Of a stretch of 64,000 nucleotides of DNA, positions 8,180 through 17,630 are shown piece after piece (position 1 is the stretch's first letter; each line of letters starts with the position of its first letter). Source of the DNA: an uncultured Phascolarctobacterium sp. (lineage in GTDB: Bacteria; Bacillota; Negativicutes; Acidaminococcales; Acidaminococcaceae); the NCBI GenBank assembly GCA_900547415.1, contig URGS01000007.1:27952-91951 (forward strand). The letters are read 5' to 3'. Position numbers and translations under genes: made by a program. The notes below the pieces were generated by a model. The model did no database searches. It was not told the DNA's origin and worked only from the letters and a program-made list of their open reading frames with translations.

Positions 8180-9916
8180 TTATTCCAGAAGCTTAGCAAT
8201 AGCTGCCTCGTCCGGAGTGGTGTAATATGTTTTTTGATTAGTAAAGATGACAAAGCCTGGCTTGCTGCCTGCAGGCTTTTTCACATAACGACGCTGAACG
8301 CAGTCCACAGGAATATTGCTGCCGCTGCGGGCCTTGCTGAAATAGGCTGCCAGCTGTATGGCAAGGTCAATGTCCTCCTGACGATATTCAGGTAATGTTG
8401 TTTTTAAAATAAGATGGGAGCCTGGGATATCCTTAGTGTGGAACCAAAGGTCTTTAGGTCCGCCTATGGTAAAGGTTACATAGTCGTTCTGCTTATTGTT
8501 CTTGCCAACGTAAACATCAGCTTCGCTGTTAAGCCTGATATGAAGCGGCATGGACTTTTGAGTCATAACCTTTTTCTTCTTACCGACTTCCTTAATAAGG
8601 TCAGCTGCAATCATTTCCTGACGGATTTCTTCTACCTCGGCCTTGGTAACGGCAGTCATAAGTGATGAGTCCAAGCTTGCCAGATATTGGAGCATTTCAT
8701 GTGTAGTTTCCAGCTGCAGCTGTACCTCAATCTGAGCTCGTTTATATTTGTTGTACCGCTTGTAATAGGCCTGAGCGTTTTCCGTAGGTGAGAGGATTGG
8801 CGAAAGACTGACTGTAACAGGTTCTCCGTAATAAATATTAATCAGATCTGCACTGGTCTGGCCCTTCTTGATTTGGTAAATATTAGCCATAATAGTATCA
8901 GCCAGCATTCGTTGCGTCTCTGCGTCCTGAGCATTGTCTAAATCTTTTTCAAGAGCCTGTAGCTTTTTCTCCAGCTTTGCTGTTTCGGCACTGACAAGCT
9001 TTTGCAGCTGTTCGTGCTGGGGAAGCTGAATGGGTTTTAGGCTCATGGCAAAGCAGATGGCTTCGTTAATATCAGCAAATTCCTTGACGCTGGTACCTGC
9101 TTCTAAAAGCTGCGGCTTAAGGGTCAAAATGGTTTTTACCTGGTTTGTACGGCCAATAATAGCATAAACGGGCTTGGCGCTAGTACCGTTCAGGTGTTCC
9201 TGCAGGCTGCCAATGACGTTGGCCAAGGCCTTTTCTTCAGCAGTTTCCAGCTTTACCTGATTTGTAATAATGTCAGCATCTGCCAAAAGCTCGCTGGCCG
9301 TGTATTTGCCAAGACCTACTGTGTTGGCAATAAAAGCCTTGAGAAAATTAGCAGCAGGTGCAGCATTAGCAGTATGTACTAGCTCCATTGGCTCTGCAGT
9401 CAGAGGATTCATACCGTTCTGAGGCGGCGGAGCAACGTAGTTCTTGCCTGGCAGGATAAGACGATAGCTGCTTTGAGAGGCACCAATATGCTTAATGCTG
9501 TCTAGGATACTGCCATCCTGTTCTAAAATGATGTTGCTGTTTTTTCCTGTCAGTTCAAAAATCAGCTTTTTGGTAATGATTTTGCTGCTTGCTCCAAGCA
9601 TATCAATTTCTAAGGTAATGATGCGGTCCAAATCCTGCTGTTTAATAGCAGTAATGCGTCCCTCCTCAAGATGCTTGCGGAGCAGCATACAGAAGGCTGG
9701 AGGAACATCAGGGTTTTCAGGAAGCTGCTTGGGAATGTACAGTGCAGGGCTGCCTCCGTTAAGCTCTGCTAAAAGAGCAGTAGTATCACGTTCTCTTTTA
9801 ATCATCAGCAGCAAGGAGTGGGGAGTGGGCATAAAAACTCTATATATTTTACCACCTAAAAGCTCCTGCTCCAGATGGTCTTTGACTAGCTTCAAGGTAA
9901 GTCCTTCTAAATTCAT
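8180..9916 (-). CDS. rqcH: RqcH (NFACT family, ribosome quality control)
   Basis: NFACT protein, often annotated as fibronectin-binding protein A. It binds obstructed 50S subunits carrying peptidyl-tRNA and recruits tRNA-Ala to add alanine tails that mark the nascent chain for degradation. The 578 aa chain has the NFACT-N domain with Asp97-Arg98 (QQDLDR), exactly where the RqcH pair essential for tailing lies. A helical coiled-coil middle runs from about 270 to 430, and the NFACT-R domain contains the LWFHTKDIPGSH signature. The start is the ATG at 9916, preceded by AAGGAGG; an upstream in-frame extension of 39 codons has no such site. Divergent from yicC. Confidence 0.92.
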   Translation of the reverse strand: MNLEGLTLKLVKDHLEQELLGGKIYRVFMPTPHSLLLMIKRERDTTALLAELNGGSPALYIPKQLPENPDVPPAFCMLLRKHLEEGRITAIKQQDLDRIITLEIDMLGASSKIITKKLIFELTGKNSNIILEQDGSILDSIKHIGASQSSYRLILPGKNYVAPPPQNGMNPLTAEPMELVHTANAAPAANFLKAFIANTVGLGKYTASELLADADIITNQVKLETAEEKALANVIGSLQEHLNGTSAKPVYAIIGRTNQVKTILTLKPQLLEAGTSVKEFADINEAICFAMSLKPIQLPQHEQLQKLVSAETAKLEKKLQALEKDLDNAQDAETQRMLADTIMANIYQIKKGQTSADLINIYYGEPVTVSLSPILSPTENAQAYYKRYNKYKRAQIEVQLQLETTHEMLQYLASLDSSLMTAVTKAEVEEIRQEMIAADLIKEVGKKKKVMTQKSMPLHIRLNSEADVYVGKNNKQNDYVTFTIGGPKDLWFHTKDIPGSHLILKTTLPEYRQEDIDLAIQLAAYFSKARSGSNIPVDCVQRRYVKKPAGSKPGFVIFTNQKTYYTTPDEAAIAKLLE

Positions 9917-9994
9917 AGGTACCTCCTTATAAAGGTTATTTTTACCATTATACTCCAGAAAAGTAACCTTAGCAAAGAAAACCCACGAAAAAAG

Positions 9995-10023
9995 CTGAAA
10001 AATGGAGAAATATATGATATAAT
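9995..10023 (+). promoter_or_regulatory. Promoter of the yicC-remA-gmk-rpoZ operon
   Basis: Perfect TATAAT (10018-10023) 17 bases after CTGAAA (9995-10000), in the divergent gap between rqcH and yicC. Confidence 0.6.
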
Positions 10024-10108
10024 TAAATGTCAATATAAGCAGATGATAACTGGCTTATATATTAATTGTAAAAAAATCATCCCGATACGGGAGATTAGGA
10101 GGCTGCCT

Positions 10109-11008
10109 GTGTTAAAAAGTATGACCGGTTTTGGCCGTGGTGAATACGAGGACGCTAATTTTTCCATTACAGTGGAGATGAAGGCTGTAAATCATCGTTA
10201 TAACGAGGTTTCTATCCGTCTGCCCCGTTTTATGAACCCTGTAGAGGACAGAATTCGTAAAACAATTCTTAAGACCATCAGTCGTGGTCGTATTGATGTA
10301 TTTATCAATGCTGACTATACCACCAGCGATAATGCGACCTTAAAGGTAGATAAAAACCTGGCTGCTGCATACCATAAAGCACTGCTTGATATTGCAGAGG
10401 CAATTGGTGCAGAAAAGCTTAATATGAATGAAGCTGTTGAGGTTATGAACATTGCCCGCTTTGATGATGTTATTAATGTTAAGGAAGGCTTCTTTGATGT
10501 AGAAAGCGTTTGGCCCAAGATTGATGCTGCTGTACAGCAGGCTCTGTCTAATCTGGTAGCAATGCGTGAGGCTGAGGGCGGTAATATCTATGGTGACTTT
10601 ATCTATCGTGCTGATTTGATTGCTGAAAAGCTGACTCAGATTGAGGAACGCTCCGGCATGATTGTAGATGAATATCAGAGCAGACTGACTGAGCGTATCA
10701 ATAATATTCTGGCAGAGTATAATGTTACTGTTGAGCCTGAGCGTTTGCTGCAGGAGGTTGCGATTTTTGCTGACCGCTCCAGCATTACTGAGGAAATTGT
10801 ACGCTTAAAGAGTCATATTAAGCAATTCAAGGCTATTCTTGCTTCTGATAAGCCTGTGGGACGTAAACTGGACTTTTTGATTCAAGAGTTCAATCGCGAG
10901 GCTAATACTATTGCTTCCAAGGCTAATGACTATACATTAGCTCAGATTGTGGTAGAAATTAAGGCGGAAATCGAAAAGATTCGTGAGCAAATTCAGAATA
11001 TCGAGTAG
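10109..11008 (+). CDS. YicC family endoribonuclease-like protein
   Basis: 299 aa YicC-family protein beginning with the typical L-K-S-MTGFGRG stretch and ending in the conserved EIEKIREQIQNIE helix. E. coli YicC is reported as an RNase that helps degrade sRNA; the role here is inferred. The start is the GTG at 10109: AGGAGG at 10097-10102 is six bases upstream. The ATG at 10121 would be 18 bases from it. First gene of a compact Firmicute-style cluster with remA, gmk, rpoZ and coaBC. Confidence 0.85.
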   Translation: MLKSMTGFGRGEYEDANFSITVEMKAVNHRYNEVSIRLPRFMNPVEDRIRKTILKTISRGRIDVFINADYTTSDNATLKVDKNLAAAYHKALLDIAEAIGAEKLNMNEAVEVMNIARFDDVINVKEGFFDVESVWPKIDAAVQQALSNLVAMREAEGGNIYGDFIYRADLIAEKLTQIEERSGMIVDEYQSRLTERINNILAEYNVTVEPERLLQEVAIFADRSSITEEIVRLKSHIKQFKAILASDKPVGRKLDFLIQEFNREANTIASKANDYTLAQIVVEIKAEIEKIREQIQNIE

Positions 11009-11024
11009 ACTGGAGGTTTAGGAA

Positions 11025-11285
11025 ATGGATATCAAGCTTATTAACATAGGCTTCGGCAATATTGTTGCCGCTAACCGTATTATTTCCATAATCAGTCCTG
11101 AATCTGCACCTATTAAGCGTATTATTCAGGAGGCACGTGACAAGGGTATGCTGATTGATGCTACCTATGGTCGTCGTACACGTGCAGTAGTTGTAACTGA
11201 CAGTGGTCATATCATTTTGTCCGCTGTGCAGCCGGAAACTGTTGCTAACAGATTAGTACAGTCCGATGATTCTGATGAAGAGTAG
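11025..11285 (+). CDS. remA: RemA/DUF370 DNA-binding regulator
   Basis: 86 aa DUF370 protein with the characteristic INIGFGNIVAANR N-terminus and a SAPIKRIIQEA helix. In Bacillus subtilis RemA is a ring-forming DNA-binding activator of matrix genes. In other Firmicutes the gene is simply conserved between yicC and gmk, as here. The ATG follows TGGAGG with good spacing. The target genes here are unknown. Confidence 0.88.
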   Translation: MDIKLINIGFGNIVAANRIISIISPESAPIKRIIQEARDKGMLIDATYGRRTRAVVVTDSGHIILSAVQPETVANRLVQSDDSDEE

Positions 11286-11295
11286 AGGTGATGAG

Positions 11296-11937
11296 ATGAG
11301 TAACTTCCATGAAAATGTAACTCCTCAGGGTGTGCTTTTAGTAGTATCAGGTCCTTCTGGTGCTGGCAAGGGTACTATTTGCTCCATGCTTCGTGAGCAG
11401 CTGCCCAATCTGGGTTATTCTGTATCCGTTACTACTCGTCAACCGCGTACAGGCGAGGTTGATGGCGTAAACTATTTCTTTAAAACTGTTGATGAGGTTA
11501 AGGAAATGATTGCTAAGGACGAGCTGCTAGAGTACGCAGAGGTTTATGGCAATTATTATGGTACACCTCGTGAATATGTAATGGAGCAGCTTAAATCCGG
11601 CAAGGATGTGCTTCTGGAGATTGATATCCAAGGTGCACTGCAGGTTAAAAAGCGTTTCCCGGAGGGCGTGTTTGTGTTTATCGTACCGCCTTCCTTAGAT
11701 GAGCTTTCTGCTCGTATCTATAAGCGTGGTACTGATAGCGAGGATGTAATTAAGCGTCGTCTGGCATCTGCAGCCAGCGAGCTGACCTATGCTGCTGAGT
11801 ATGATTATATTATTGTCAACGATATTGCGGAAAAAGCTGCTGACAAGGTGCTGACCATTATGGAGGCAGAACGTTATCGCGTGGCAAGAACATATTTTAT
11901 TGTAGACAAAATTTGCAAAGGTAAAAATAAGGAGTGA
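11296..11937 (+). CDS. gmk: Guanylate kinase
   Basis: Phosphorylates GMP (and dGMP) to GDP with ATP in the cytoplasm. 213 aa, normal for the family. P-loop GPSGAGKG at residues 19-26; the GMP-binding region follows with TTRQPRTGEVDGVNYFF and the EYAEVYGNYYGT motif. The start is the ATG at 11296 behind AGAGGTGA; an in-frame ATG at 11266 lies inside remA and has no ribosome site. Part of the yicC-remA-gmk-rpoZ-coaBC cluster, so nucleotide supply and transcription genes are cotranscribed. Confidence 0.95.
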   Translation: MSNFHENVTPQGVLLVVSGPSGAGKGTICSMLREQLPNLGYSVSVTTRQPRTGEVDGVNYFFKTVDEVKEMIAKDELLEYAEVYGNYYGTPREYVMEQLKSGKDVLLEIDIQGALQVKKRFPEGVFVFIVPPSLDELSARIYKRGTDSEDVIKRRLASAASELTYAAEYDYIIVNDIAEKAADKVLTIMEAERYRVARTYFIVDKICKGKNKE

Positions 11938-11943
11938 TTTTAA

Positions 11944-12138
11944 ATGTCCATGGTAGATCCTTCCATCGATAGATTAGCTGAAAAGGTAGATAGCAAGTAT
12001 ACTTTAGTAATTTTAGCTGCTAAAAGAGCACGTGAGCTGACCCAGCCTGGCGTTAATGCCCCTGAAAAAGAGGTAAGCTCCGCTCTGAAGGAAATTTATA
12101 ACGATACTATTACCTACGAGCGTACTAAAAACGTATAA
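11944..12138 (+). CDS. rpoZ: RNA polymerase omega subunit
   Basis: 64 aa omega subunit with the conserved SKYTLVILAAKRARELTQP segment. It stabilises the beta-prime subunit in RNA polymerase. It starts six bases after the gmk stop behind AAGGAGTGA, the usual gmk-rpoZ pair. Confidence 0.9.
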   Translation: MSMVDPSIDRLAEKVDSKYTLVILAAKRARELTQPGVNAPEKEVSSALKEIYNDTITYERTKNV

Positions 12139-12206
12139 AATTATTCCACTGTGTGAGCAGGTATGGCCTGCAGGCAGCATAGTAAGTTCATAGGAGGAGC
12201 TTGGCT

Positions 12207-13418
12207 TTGTTAAAGGGAAAAAAGATTGTATTAGGCGTTACCGGTGGTATCGCTGTCTATAAGGCTGTAGACCTTGTTAGCCGTCTGCGTAAGCAGGGTG
12301 CAGAGGTTCGTGTTATTATGACTGAACATGCACAAAAATTCGTTACTCCGCTGACCTTTAAGGAAATCAGCGGCAATAAGGTTGCAACCTCTATGTGGGA
12401 AAGCAATCAGGAGTTTAATGTGGAGCATATTGCCTTGGCTAACTGGGCTGATGCTTTTCTTGTAGCTCCTGCTACAGCTAATATTCTGGCTAAAATGGCA
12501 TGTGGTATTGCTGATGATTTGTTATCTACTACATTGTTGGCAGCACAGGCACCTATTATTGTCTGCCCGGCAATGAATACTGGTATGTACGAAAATCCTA
12601 TTACTCAGGATAATATTAAAAAGCTGGCTGATTTTGGCGTTACTGTTATGCCTCCTGCTGTAGGCGTTTTGGCTTGTGGTACCAGCGGTGCCGGCCGTTT
12701 GCCTGAACCTCAGCAGATTGTAGAATTTGTAAGTGCATTCTTTGCTAAACGCGAAGGTGATTTGCGTGGCTTGAAGGTTTTAGTAACTGCAGCAGGTACT
12801 AGAGAGCCCATTGACCCCGTTCGTTTTGTTGGCAATCGTTCCAGCGGAAAAATGGGTTATGCTGTTGCTCAGATGGCCGCAGAGCGTGGTGCAGAGGTAC
12901 TGCTTATTTCCGGTCCTTCTGCATTGGCCGTTCCTGCTAATGTTAAGGCTATTAAGGTCGAAACTACTAACGAAATGCTGGAAGCATGTCTTGAGGCCTA
13001 TGACAAGGTTGATATTGTGATTAAGGCTGCTGCTGTAGCTGACTATCGTCCTCGTGATGTAGCTGACCAAAAAATTAAAAAGAAAACTGATGATGCTCTG
13101 ACTGTAGTTATGGATAAGAACCCTGATATTCTTAAAACATTGGGCAGCAAGAAAACTCATCAGGTTCTTATTGGCTTTGCTGCAGAAACACAAAATCTGT
13201 TGGCTAACGCATCTGAGAAAATTGTCAAGAAAAATCTGGATATGATTGTGGCCAATGATGTTACTGCAGCAGGTGCAGGCTTTAATACTGATACCAATAT
13301 TGTCAAGCTGCTGTATCCCAGCGGTGAGGTATTGGCCTTGGAGCAAATGCCTAAGGTAGCTGTAGCTAATGTCATTTTAGACCAGGCCCTGAAGCTTAAA
13401 GAGGCTCGTTCTAAGTAA
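12207..13418 (+). CDS. coaBC: CoaBC, phosphopantothenoylcysteine synthetase/decarboxylase
   Basis: Bifunctional coenzyme A enzyme of 403 aa: CTP-dependent joining of 4'-phosphopantothenate with cysteine (C-terminal CoaB), then FMN-dependent decarboxylation (N-terminal CoaC). Visible are the flavin-binding LGVTGGIAVYK start, the catalytic His near residue 74 (VEHIALANW), the PAMNTGMY substrate clamp and the ACGTSGAGRLPEP segment with the active cysteine. CoaB begins around the linker LRGLKVLVTAAGTREPID. The TTG at 12207 is preferred: AGGAGG at 12192-12197 is nine bases upstream, while the TTG at 12201 is too close. Confidence 0.93.
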   Translation: MLKGKKIVLGVTGGIAVYKAVDLVSRLRKQGAEVRVIMTEHAQKFVTPLTFKEISGNKVATSMWESNQEFNVEHIALANWADAFLVAPATANILAKMACGIADDLLSTTLLAAQAPIIVCPAMNTGMYENPITQDNIKKLADFGVTVMPPAVGVLACGTSGAGRLPEPQQIVEFVSAFFAKREGDLRGLKVLVTAAGTREPIDPVRFVGNRSSGKMGYAVAQMAAERGAEVLLISGPSALAVPANVKAIKVETTNEMLEACLEAYDKVDIVIKAAAVADYRPRDVADQKIKKKTDDALTVVMDKNPDILKTLGSKKTHQVLIGFAAETQNLLANASEKIVKKNLDMIVANDVTAAGAGFNTDTNIVKLLYPSGEVLALEQMPKVAVANVILDQALKLKEARSK

Positions 13419-13445
13419 AGAGCATCATGAAATCTGCTGTTGTAA

Positions 13446-13492
13446 TAGACTTTGCTGCACTGTATTGAAGCTGCAGTCAGACTATTATTTTG
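13446..13492 (+). terminator. Weak terminator-like hairpin after coaBC
   Basis: Interrupted stem: AATAG/CTATT, GAC/GTC and TGCA/TGCA separated by mismatches, with ATTTTG after it. It lies 30 bases after coaBC. The remaining stretch up to the riboswitch promoter at 13577 shows nothing else. Confidence 0.3.
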
Positions 13493-13576
13493 AGCAGAAT
13501 ACATAGCTTTATTGTCTGGTAAACTTGTGGTGGAAATGTTGATTGTAGACAATTTGTAATATTTCTCCGTAAATAC

Positions 13577-13605
13577 TTGCCAAGACCTGATATTTAGATT
13601 ATAAT
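13577..13605 (+). promoter_or_regulatory. Promoter of the SAM riboswitch-metK transcript
   Basis: TTGCCA (13577-13582), 17-base spacer, perfect TATAAT (13600-13605), ending 21 bases before the riboswitch. Confidence 0.8.
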
Positions 13606-13626
13606 AACATACGTAATTCAATAATA

Positions 13627-13780
13627 CTCATCAAGAGCGGTGGAGGGAATGGCCCAGTGAAGCCGCAGCAACCATTGCAGATTAACCTCTGTAAAACGGT
13701 GCTAAGTCCTGCAGCACTCAGCTGCAAGATGAGAATGCTAAAGATTATTAGTAGGCGTTCTCAATAGAGAACGCCTTTTT
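13627..13780 (+). promoter_or_regulatory. SAM-I (S-box) riboswitch controlling metK
   Basis: Aptamer from about 13627 to 13734. The P1 stem is CTCATC (13628-13633) with GATGAG (13728-13733). The S-box core follows, with GAGGGAATGGCCC, GCAGCAACC and GGTGCTAAGTCC all present. The expression platform ends in a strong terminator. Binding of S-adenosylmethionine should favour termination, giving feedback on the enzyme that makes it. Confidence 0.96.
13753..13780 (+). terminator. Riboswitch-controlled terminator
   Basis: Perfect ten-base stem AGGCGTTCTC / GAGAACGCCT with an AATA loop and a run of five T, between the SAM-I aptamer and metK. Confidence 0.93.
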
Positions 13781-13826
13781 CTTTGACTTAGAACCGACTT
13801 TTTCTTGAATTGAAAGGAGATACTAA

Positions 13827-15005
13827 ATGAGAAAATTATTCACTTCTGAATCTGTTACCGAAGGACATCCTGATAAAATTGCTGACCAAATTTCTGATGC
13901 TGTCCTTGATGCAATTTTGACTAACGATCCCAAAGGTCGTGTCGCTTGCGAAACCATTGTAACTACTGGCCAAATCCATGTATTTGGTGAAATTTCCACT
14001 CAATGCTATGTTGACATTGCCCGTATTGCTCGTGAAACCGTAATCGGTATTGGTTATGATCGTGCTAAATACGGCTTTGACGGCAACACCTGCGGCGTTC
14101 TTATTTCCATTGACGAACAGTCCCCTGATATTGCTATGGGCGTTGACAAGGCTCTGGAAGCAAAAGAAGGCCAAGCTGCTGAAGAAGAAACCGGTGCTGG
14201 CGACCAAGGTATGATGTTTGGTTATGCTACTAACGAAACCGAAAGCTTTATGCCTATGCCTGCATATTTGGCTAACAAGCTGTCTCTGCGTCTGACCCAG
14301 GTTCGTAAGGAGGAAATTCTGCCTTACCTGCGTCCTGATGGTAAAACTCAGGTTACTGTTGAATATGTTGATGGCAAACCTGTTCGTGTTGACGCTATTG
14401 TTATTTCTTCTCAACATGCTCCTGAAATTTCCCATGAGCAAATCAAGAAGGATATTATTGAGAACGTTATTAAACCCATAGTTCCTGCTGAAATGCTGGA
14501 CGAAAATACTAAATATTACATCAACCCCACTGGTCGCTTCGTAATTGGCGGTCCTCAAGGTGATGCTGGTCTGACCGGCCGCAAAATCATCGTTGACACT
14601 TATGGCGGTATGGCTCGTCATGGCGGCGGTGCCTTCTCCGGTAAGGACCCCTCTAAGGTAGACCGCAGTGCTGCTTACGCTGCTCGTTATGTTGCTAAAA
14701 ACATCGTTGCAGCAGGCCTGGCTGACAAATGTGAAATCCAGCTGGCGTACGCTATTGGCGTTGCTCAGCCTGTTTCCGTACTGGTTGAAACCTTCGGCAC
14801 CGGTAAAATTGACGATGATAAGATTGCTGAATTAGTTCGCAAAAACTTCTCTTTGAGCCCCACTGGCATTATTAAAGAACTGGACCTGCTTCGTCCTATC
14901 TACAAGCAAACTGCTGCTTATGGTCACTTTGGCCGTACCGATGTAGACCTGCCTTGGGAGCATACTGACAAAGCTGCTTCTCTCTGCAAGCAAGCTGGCC
15001 TGTAA
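13827..15005 (+). CDS. metK: S-adenosylmethionine synthetase
   Basis: Makes S-adenosylmethionine from methionine and ATP; cytoplasmic tetramer. 392 aa, normal length. The N-terminus has the FTSESVTEGHPDKIADQ ATP/methionine site; GAGDQGMMFGYA is the central signature, and the GGGAFSGKDPSKVDRSAAY loop follows. The ATG sits behind AAAGGAGA. Codon use (CAA glutamine, C-ending codons) is that of a highly expressed gene. Regulated by the SAM-I riboswitch just upstream, and closed by its own terminator. Confidence 0.97.
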   Translation: MRKLFTSESVTEGHPDKIADQISDAVLDAILTNDPKGRVACETIVTTGQIHVFGEISTQCYVDIARIARETVIGIGYDRAKYGFDGNTCGVLISIDEQSPDIAMGVDKALEAKEGQAAEEETGAGDQGMMFGYATNETESFMPMPAYLANKLSLRLTQVRKEEILPYLRPDGKTQVTVEYVDGKPVRVDAIVISSQHAPEISHEQIKKDIIENVIKPIVPAEMLDENTKYYINPTGRFVIGGPQGDAGLTGRKIIVDTYGGMARHGGGAFSGKDPSKVDRSAAYAARYVAKNIVAAGLADKCEIQLAYAIGVAQPVSVLVETFGTGKIDDDKIAELVRKNFSLSPTGIIKELDLLRPIYKQTAAYGHFGRTDVDLPWEHTDKAASLCKQAGL

Positions 15006-15017
15006 AAACAAAAAATC

Positions 15018-15050
15018 ATAGCCCTTGGATGTATGTCCAAGGGCTATTTT
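15018..15050 (+). terminator. Intrinsic terminator of metK
   Basis: Perfect twelve-base stem ATAGCCCTTGGA (15018-15029) / TCCAAGGGCTAT (15036-15047) followed by TTT. Confidence 0.9.
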
Positions 15051-15291
15051 GCTGTTACGGTATTATCGCTTTAAATTTACTGACATCTATATAGTACTTT
15101 AACGTTTTTTTATTCGTTTTCTATGGAGTTTTTCCAACAGTAGTCTAAGTTGCGAGTTCAGATTGATGCAGGTTGTAAATAGCACTGCTGAGCAACTGAT
15201 AGTTTAGTATTGTGAGTAAAATTATGGCAGGAAAAAGGAGATACCTGAAAGAGCTAGAATACTATTATGTGAACTTTTGTTAGGAGGAGCT

Positions 15292-17565
15292 ATGTTTTAC
15301 GTTAGTGTTGCTATAAATTTACCTGTAAAAAGTCTCTTTAAGCAGTTTACATATAAGGTAACAGACGATTTACCGTTTCTTGATGTAGGCTGGCGTGTAG
15401 TAGTACCCTTTGGCGGACAGCTGGTAGAGGGCTTTATTGTGGATAAGACAACTGATAAGCCAGAGCCAAAGGTGGAAGCCAAGCTGAAAAATGTTACGGC
15501 AGCGTTAGGAGACCGTCCTTGGTTTGATGCAGAAATGCTGGCTACAGCCAAATGGATTGGCAATTATTATATGTGCTCTTTGGCAGAGTCTATGCGTCTT
15601 TTTGTACCTGGCAAGACAAGTATCAAACGACAGGCTATAAAGGACCATAATGGCAAGCTGCTTTACTATGAATATGCTGAGCGTCTTAAGGAAAAAACGG
15701 TTATTGCTTATAAAATAAATGATGCTGGCTGTGATGCTCTGGAAAATAATATCTTGGGCAATAGGGCGAAGGCCCAAATTGCGGCACTGGAATATCTTGT
15801 GAAGGCAGAGGAACTATTAAGTGTGCAGGAGCTGTCAGAGGCGGGAATTAGCAATGCTACTATGCGTACGTTGCAGAGCAAGGGATTTGTGGAAACCGGC
15901 TTGAAGCGTATTTTACGCAATAGCTACAACAGAGTGCAGCAGCCTGCGGAGGTGCTGCAGCTGACGGACGAGCAGAAGCAGGCTGTGGAGCTGATTAACA
16001 AGGCTGTGGAGCAGCAGAATCCCCGTACATTTTTACTGCAGGGTATTACTGGCAGTGGCAAAACAGAGGTATATCTGCGTGCGGCTGCCAATGCTGTGGA
16101 GCAGGGCAAGCAGGTTCTGATGCTGGTGCCGGAGATTGCTTTGACGGCACAGCTTGTGAAACGTTTTCAGGCGTGGTTTGGCAACAATATTGCAGTTGCT
16201 CACAGTAAGCTCTCTCAAAATGAGCGTGGCGATGTATGGTACAGAATGCGTACCGGAGATGCTCAGGTTTTGATCGGTGTGCGTAGTGCGGTGTTTGCAC
16301 CCTTTGAAAATTTGGGTCTTGTTATTATTGACGAGGAGCACGAAAGCAGCTATAAGCAGGAAGAGCGTCCCAACTACCATGCTAGAGATGTTGCTCTGCA
16401 GCGTTGTAAAAATACAGGTTCTCCCTTAGTCCTGGGCAGTGCAACCCCTGATTTATGCACCTATTACGCCGCTCTGTCCGGAAAATATACTCATCTGCAC
16501 CTTACACACCGTCCTAACGGCAGTCAGCTGCCTAAAGTAGATATTGTAGATATGCGTAAGGAGCTGCAGGAGAAAAATTATGGAGTGTTGTCACGTAAGC
16601 TGCAGCAGGCTCTTGTGCAAACTGCAGCTGAAGGGGAGCAGGCTATAGTGCTTTTGAACAGACGCGGTCATTCAACCTTTGTAATGTGCCGTGACTGCGG
16701 TGAATCCATTGTTTGTCCTCATTGTGCGGTAGCTCTTGTTTACCATAAAAAGGAGGAGCGTCTTTTCTGTCACTATTGCGGCAATACAGCCACAATTCCT
16801 ACGGAATGTCCTAAATGCCACAGCAGACGCATTAAATATTTTGGTACAGGTACGGAAAAGGCTGAGGCACAGCTGGCAGAGCTGCCAGAAGTACGTGTGC
16901 TGCGTATGGACCAGGACTCAACTGCGGCAAAATTTGCTCACGAAGAAATTTTGCGTCGCTTTGCTGCAGGTGAGAGAAATGTACTTATAGGTACTCAAAT
17001 GGTTGCTAAGGGACACGATATTCCTAATGTTACCCTTGTAGGAGTTTTGTCTGCAGATAGCTCTCTTAATCTGCCTGATTACAGAGCTACTGAGAGAACC
17101 TTTTCTCTTTTGACTCAAGCAGCAGGACGTGCAGGACGCGGTGACAGACCTGGACATGTTATTTTTCAGACCTATGATGCTGACAATAATATTATTCAGC
17201 TGGCAGCTAAGCAGGACTATGACACCTTTGCCAGAAGCGAGCTGATGGCCAGAGAGGATTTCTTCTATCCTCCCTTCAGCCAAATGCTGAAGCTGACTAT
17301 TTGGGACAAGGACGAGGCCGCAGCCCTGGCTCTTGCTCAGAAGATAGTCTTTTTCCTGCAGCTTAAGCAGCAGGAGGGGTTGTTGGAGGATACCATGGTT
17401 GCAGGGCCATTTCCCGCTCTTGTAGCCAAGGTAAGGGATATGTTCCGCTATAATATTCTGATGAAGGCAAAAAATATGGATCCTGTTAAGGAGTTGCTTT
17501 TGGCCAGCGAATTTAAGGAGCAGCCTAATTTATATTTTGATGTTGATCCTGCCAGTGTAATATAA
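15292..17565 (+). CDS. priA: Primosomal helicase PriA
   Basis: Restarts stalled replication forks as a 3'-5' superfamily 2 helicase that loads the replicative helicase. 757 aa. An N-terminal DNA-end binding domain comes first (VSVAINLPVKSLFKQFTYKV), then Walker A GSGKTE from about residue 254 and DEEH at 347-350. A zinc-binding insert with eight cysteines runs from about 466 to 508, and motifs around GTQMVAKGHDIPNVTLVG and AAGRAGRG complete the helicase. The ATG at 15292 follows AGGAGG; a TTG at 15277 precedes that site and is rejected. A 19-codon reading frame (15224-15283) stops inside the ribosome site, a possible leader peptide. Confidence 0.95.
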   Translation: MFYVSVAINLPVKSLFKQFTYKVTDDLPFLDVGWRVVVPFGGQLVEGFIVDKTTDKPEPKVEAKLKNVTAALGDRPWFDAEMLATAKWIGNYYMCSLAESMRLFVPGKTSIKRQAIKDHNGKLLYYEYAERLKEKTVIAYKINDAGCDALENNILGNRAKAQIAALEYLVKAEELLSVQELSEAGISNATMRTLQSKGFVETGLKRILRNSYNRVQQPAEVLQLTDEQKQAVELINKAVEQQNPRTFLLQGITGSGKTEVYLRAAANAVEQGKQVLMLVPEIALTAQLVKRFQAWFGNNIAVAHSKLSQNERGDVWYRMRTGDAQVLIGVRSAVFAPFENLGLVIIDEEHESSYKQEERPNYHARDVALQRCKNTGSPLVLGSATPDLCTYYAALSGKYTHLHLTHRPNGSQLPKVDIVDMRKELQEKNYGVLSRKLQQALVQTAAEGEQAIVLLNRRGHSTFVMCRDCGESIVCPHCAVALVYHKKEERLFCHYCGNTATIPTECPKCHSRRIKYFGTGTEKAEAQLAELPEVRVLRMDQDSTAAKFAHEEILRRFAAGERNVLIGTQMVAKGHDIPNVTLVGVLSADSSLNLPDYRATERTFSLLTQAAGRAGRGDRPGHVIFQTYDADNNIIQLAAKQDYDTFARSELMAREDFFYPPFSQMLKLTIWDKDEAAALALAQKIVFFLQLKQQEGLLEDTMVAGPFPALVAKVRDMFRYNILMKAKNMDPVKELLLASEFKEQPNLYFDVDPASVI

Positions 17566-17585
17566 TCAAAGATAAGTGCTTTCTT

Positions 17586-17613
17586 AAAAGGTCGCCTGAG
17601 GGCGGCCTTTTTT
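17586..17613 (+). terminator. Intrinsic terminator of priA
   Basis: Stem AAAGGTCGCC / GGCGGCCTTT with one G-T pair and a TGAG loop, followed by a long T run. Confidence 0.88.
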
Positions 17614-17630
17614 CGTAGATAGATTAGAAC

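Noticed and set aside
13836..14621. Long minus-strand frame opposite metK (261 codons)
   Set aside because: Antisense to a certain gene, no ribosome site, and a composition expected from the metK codon bias.
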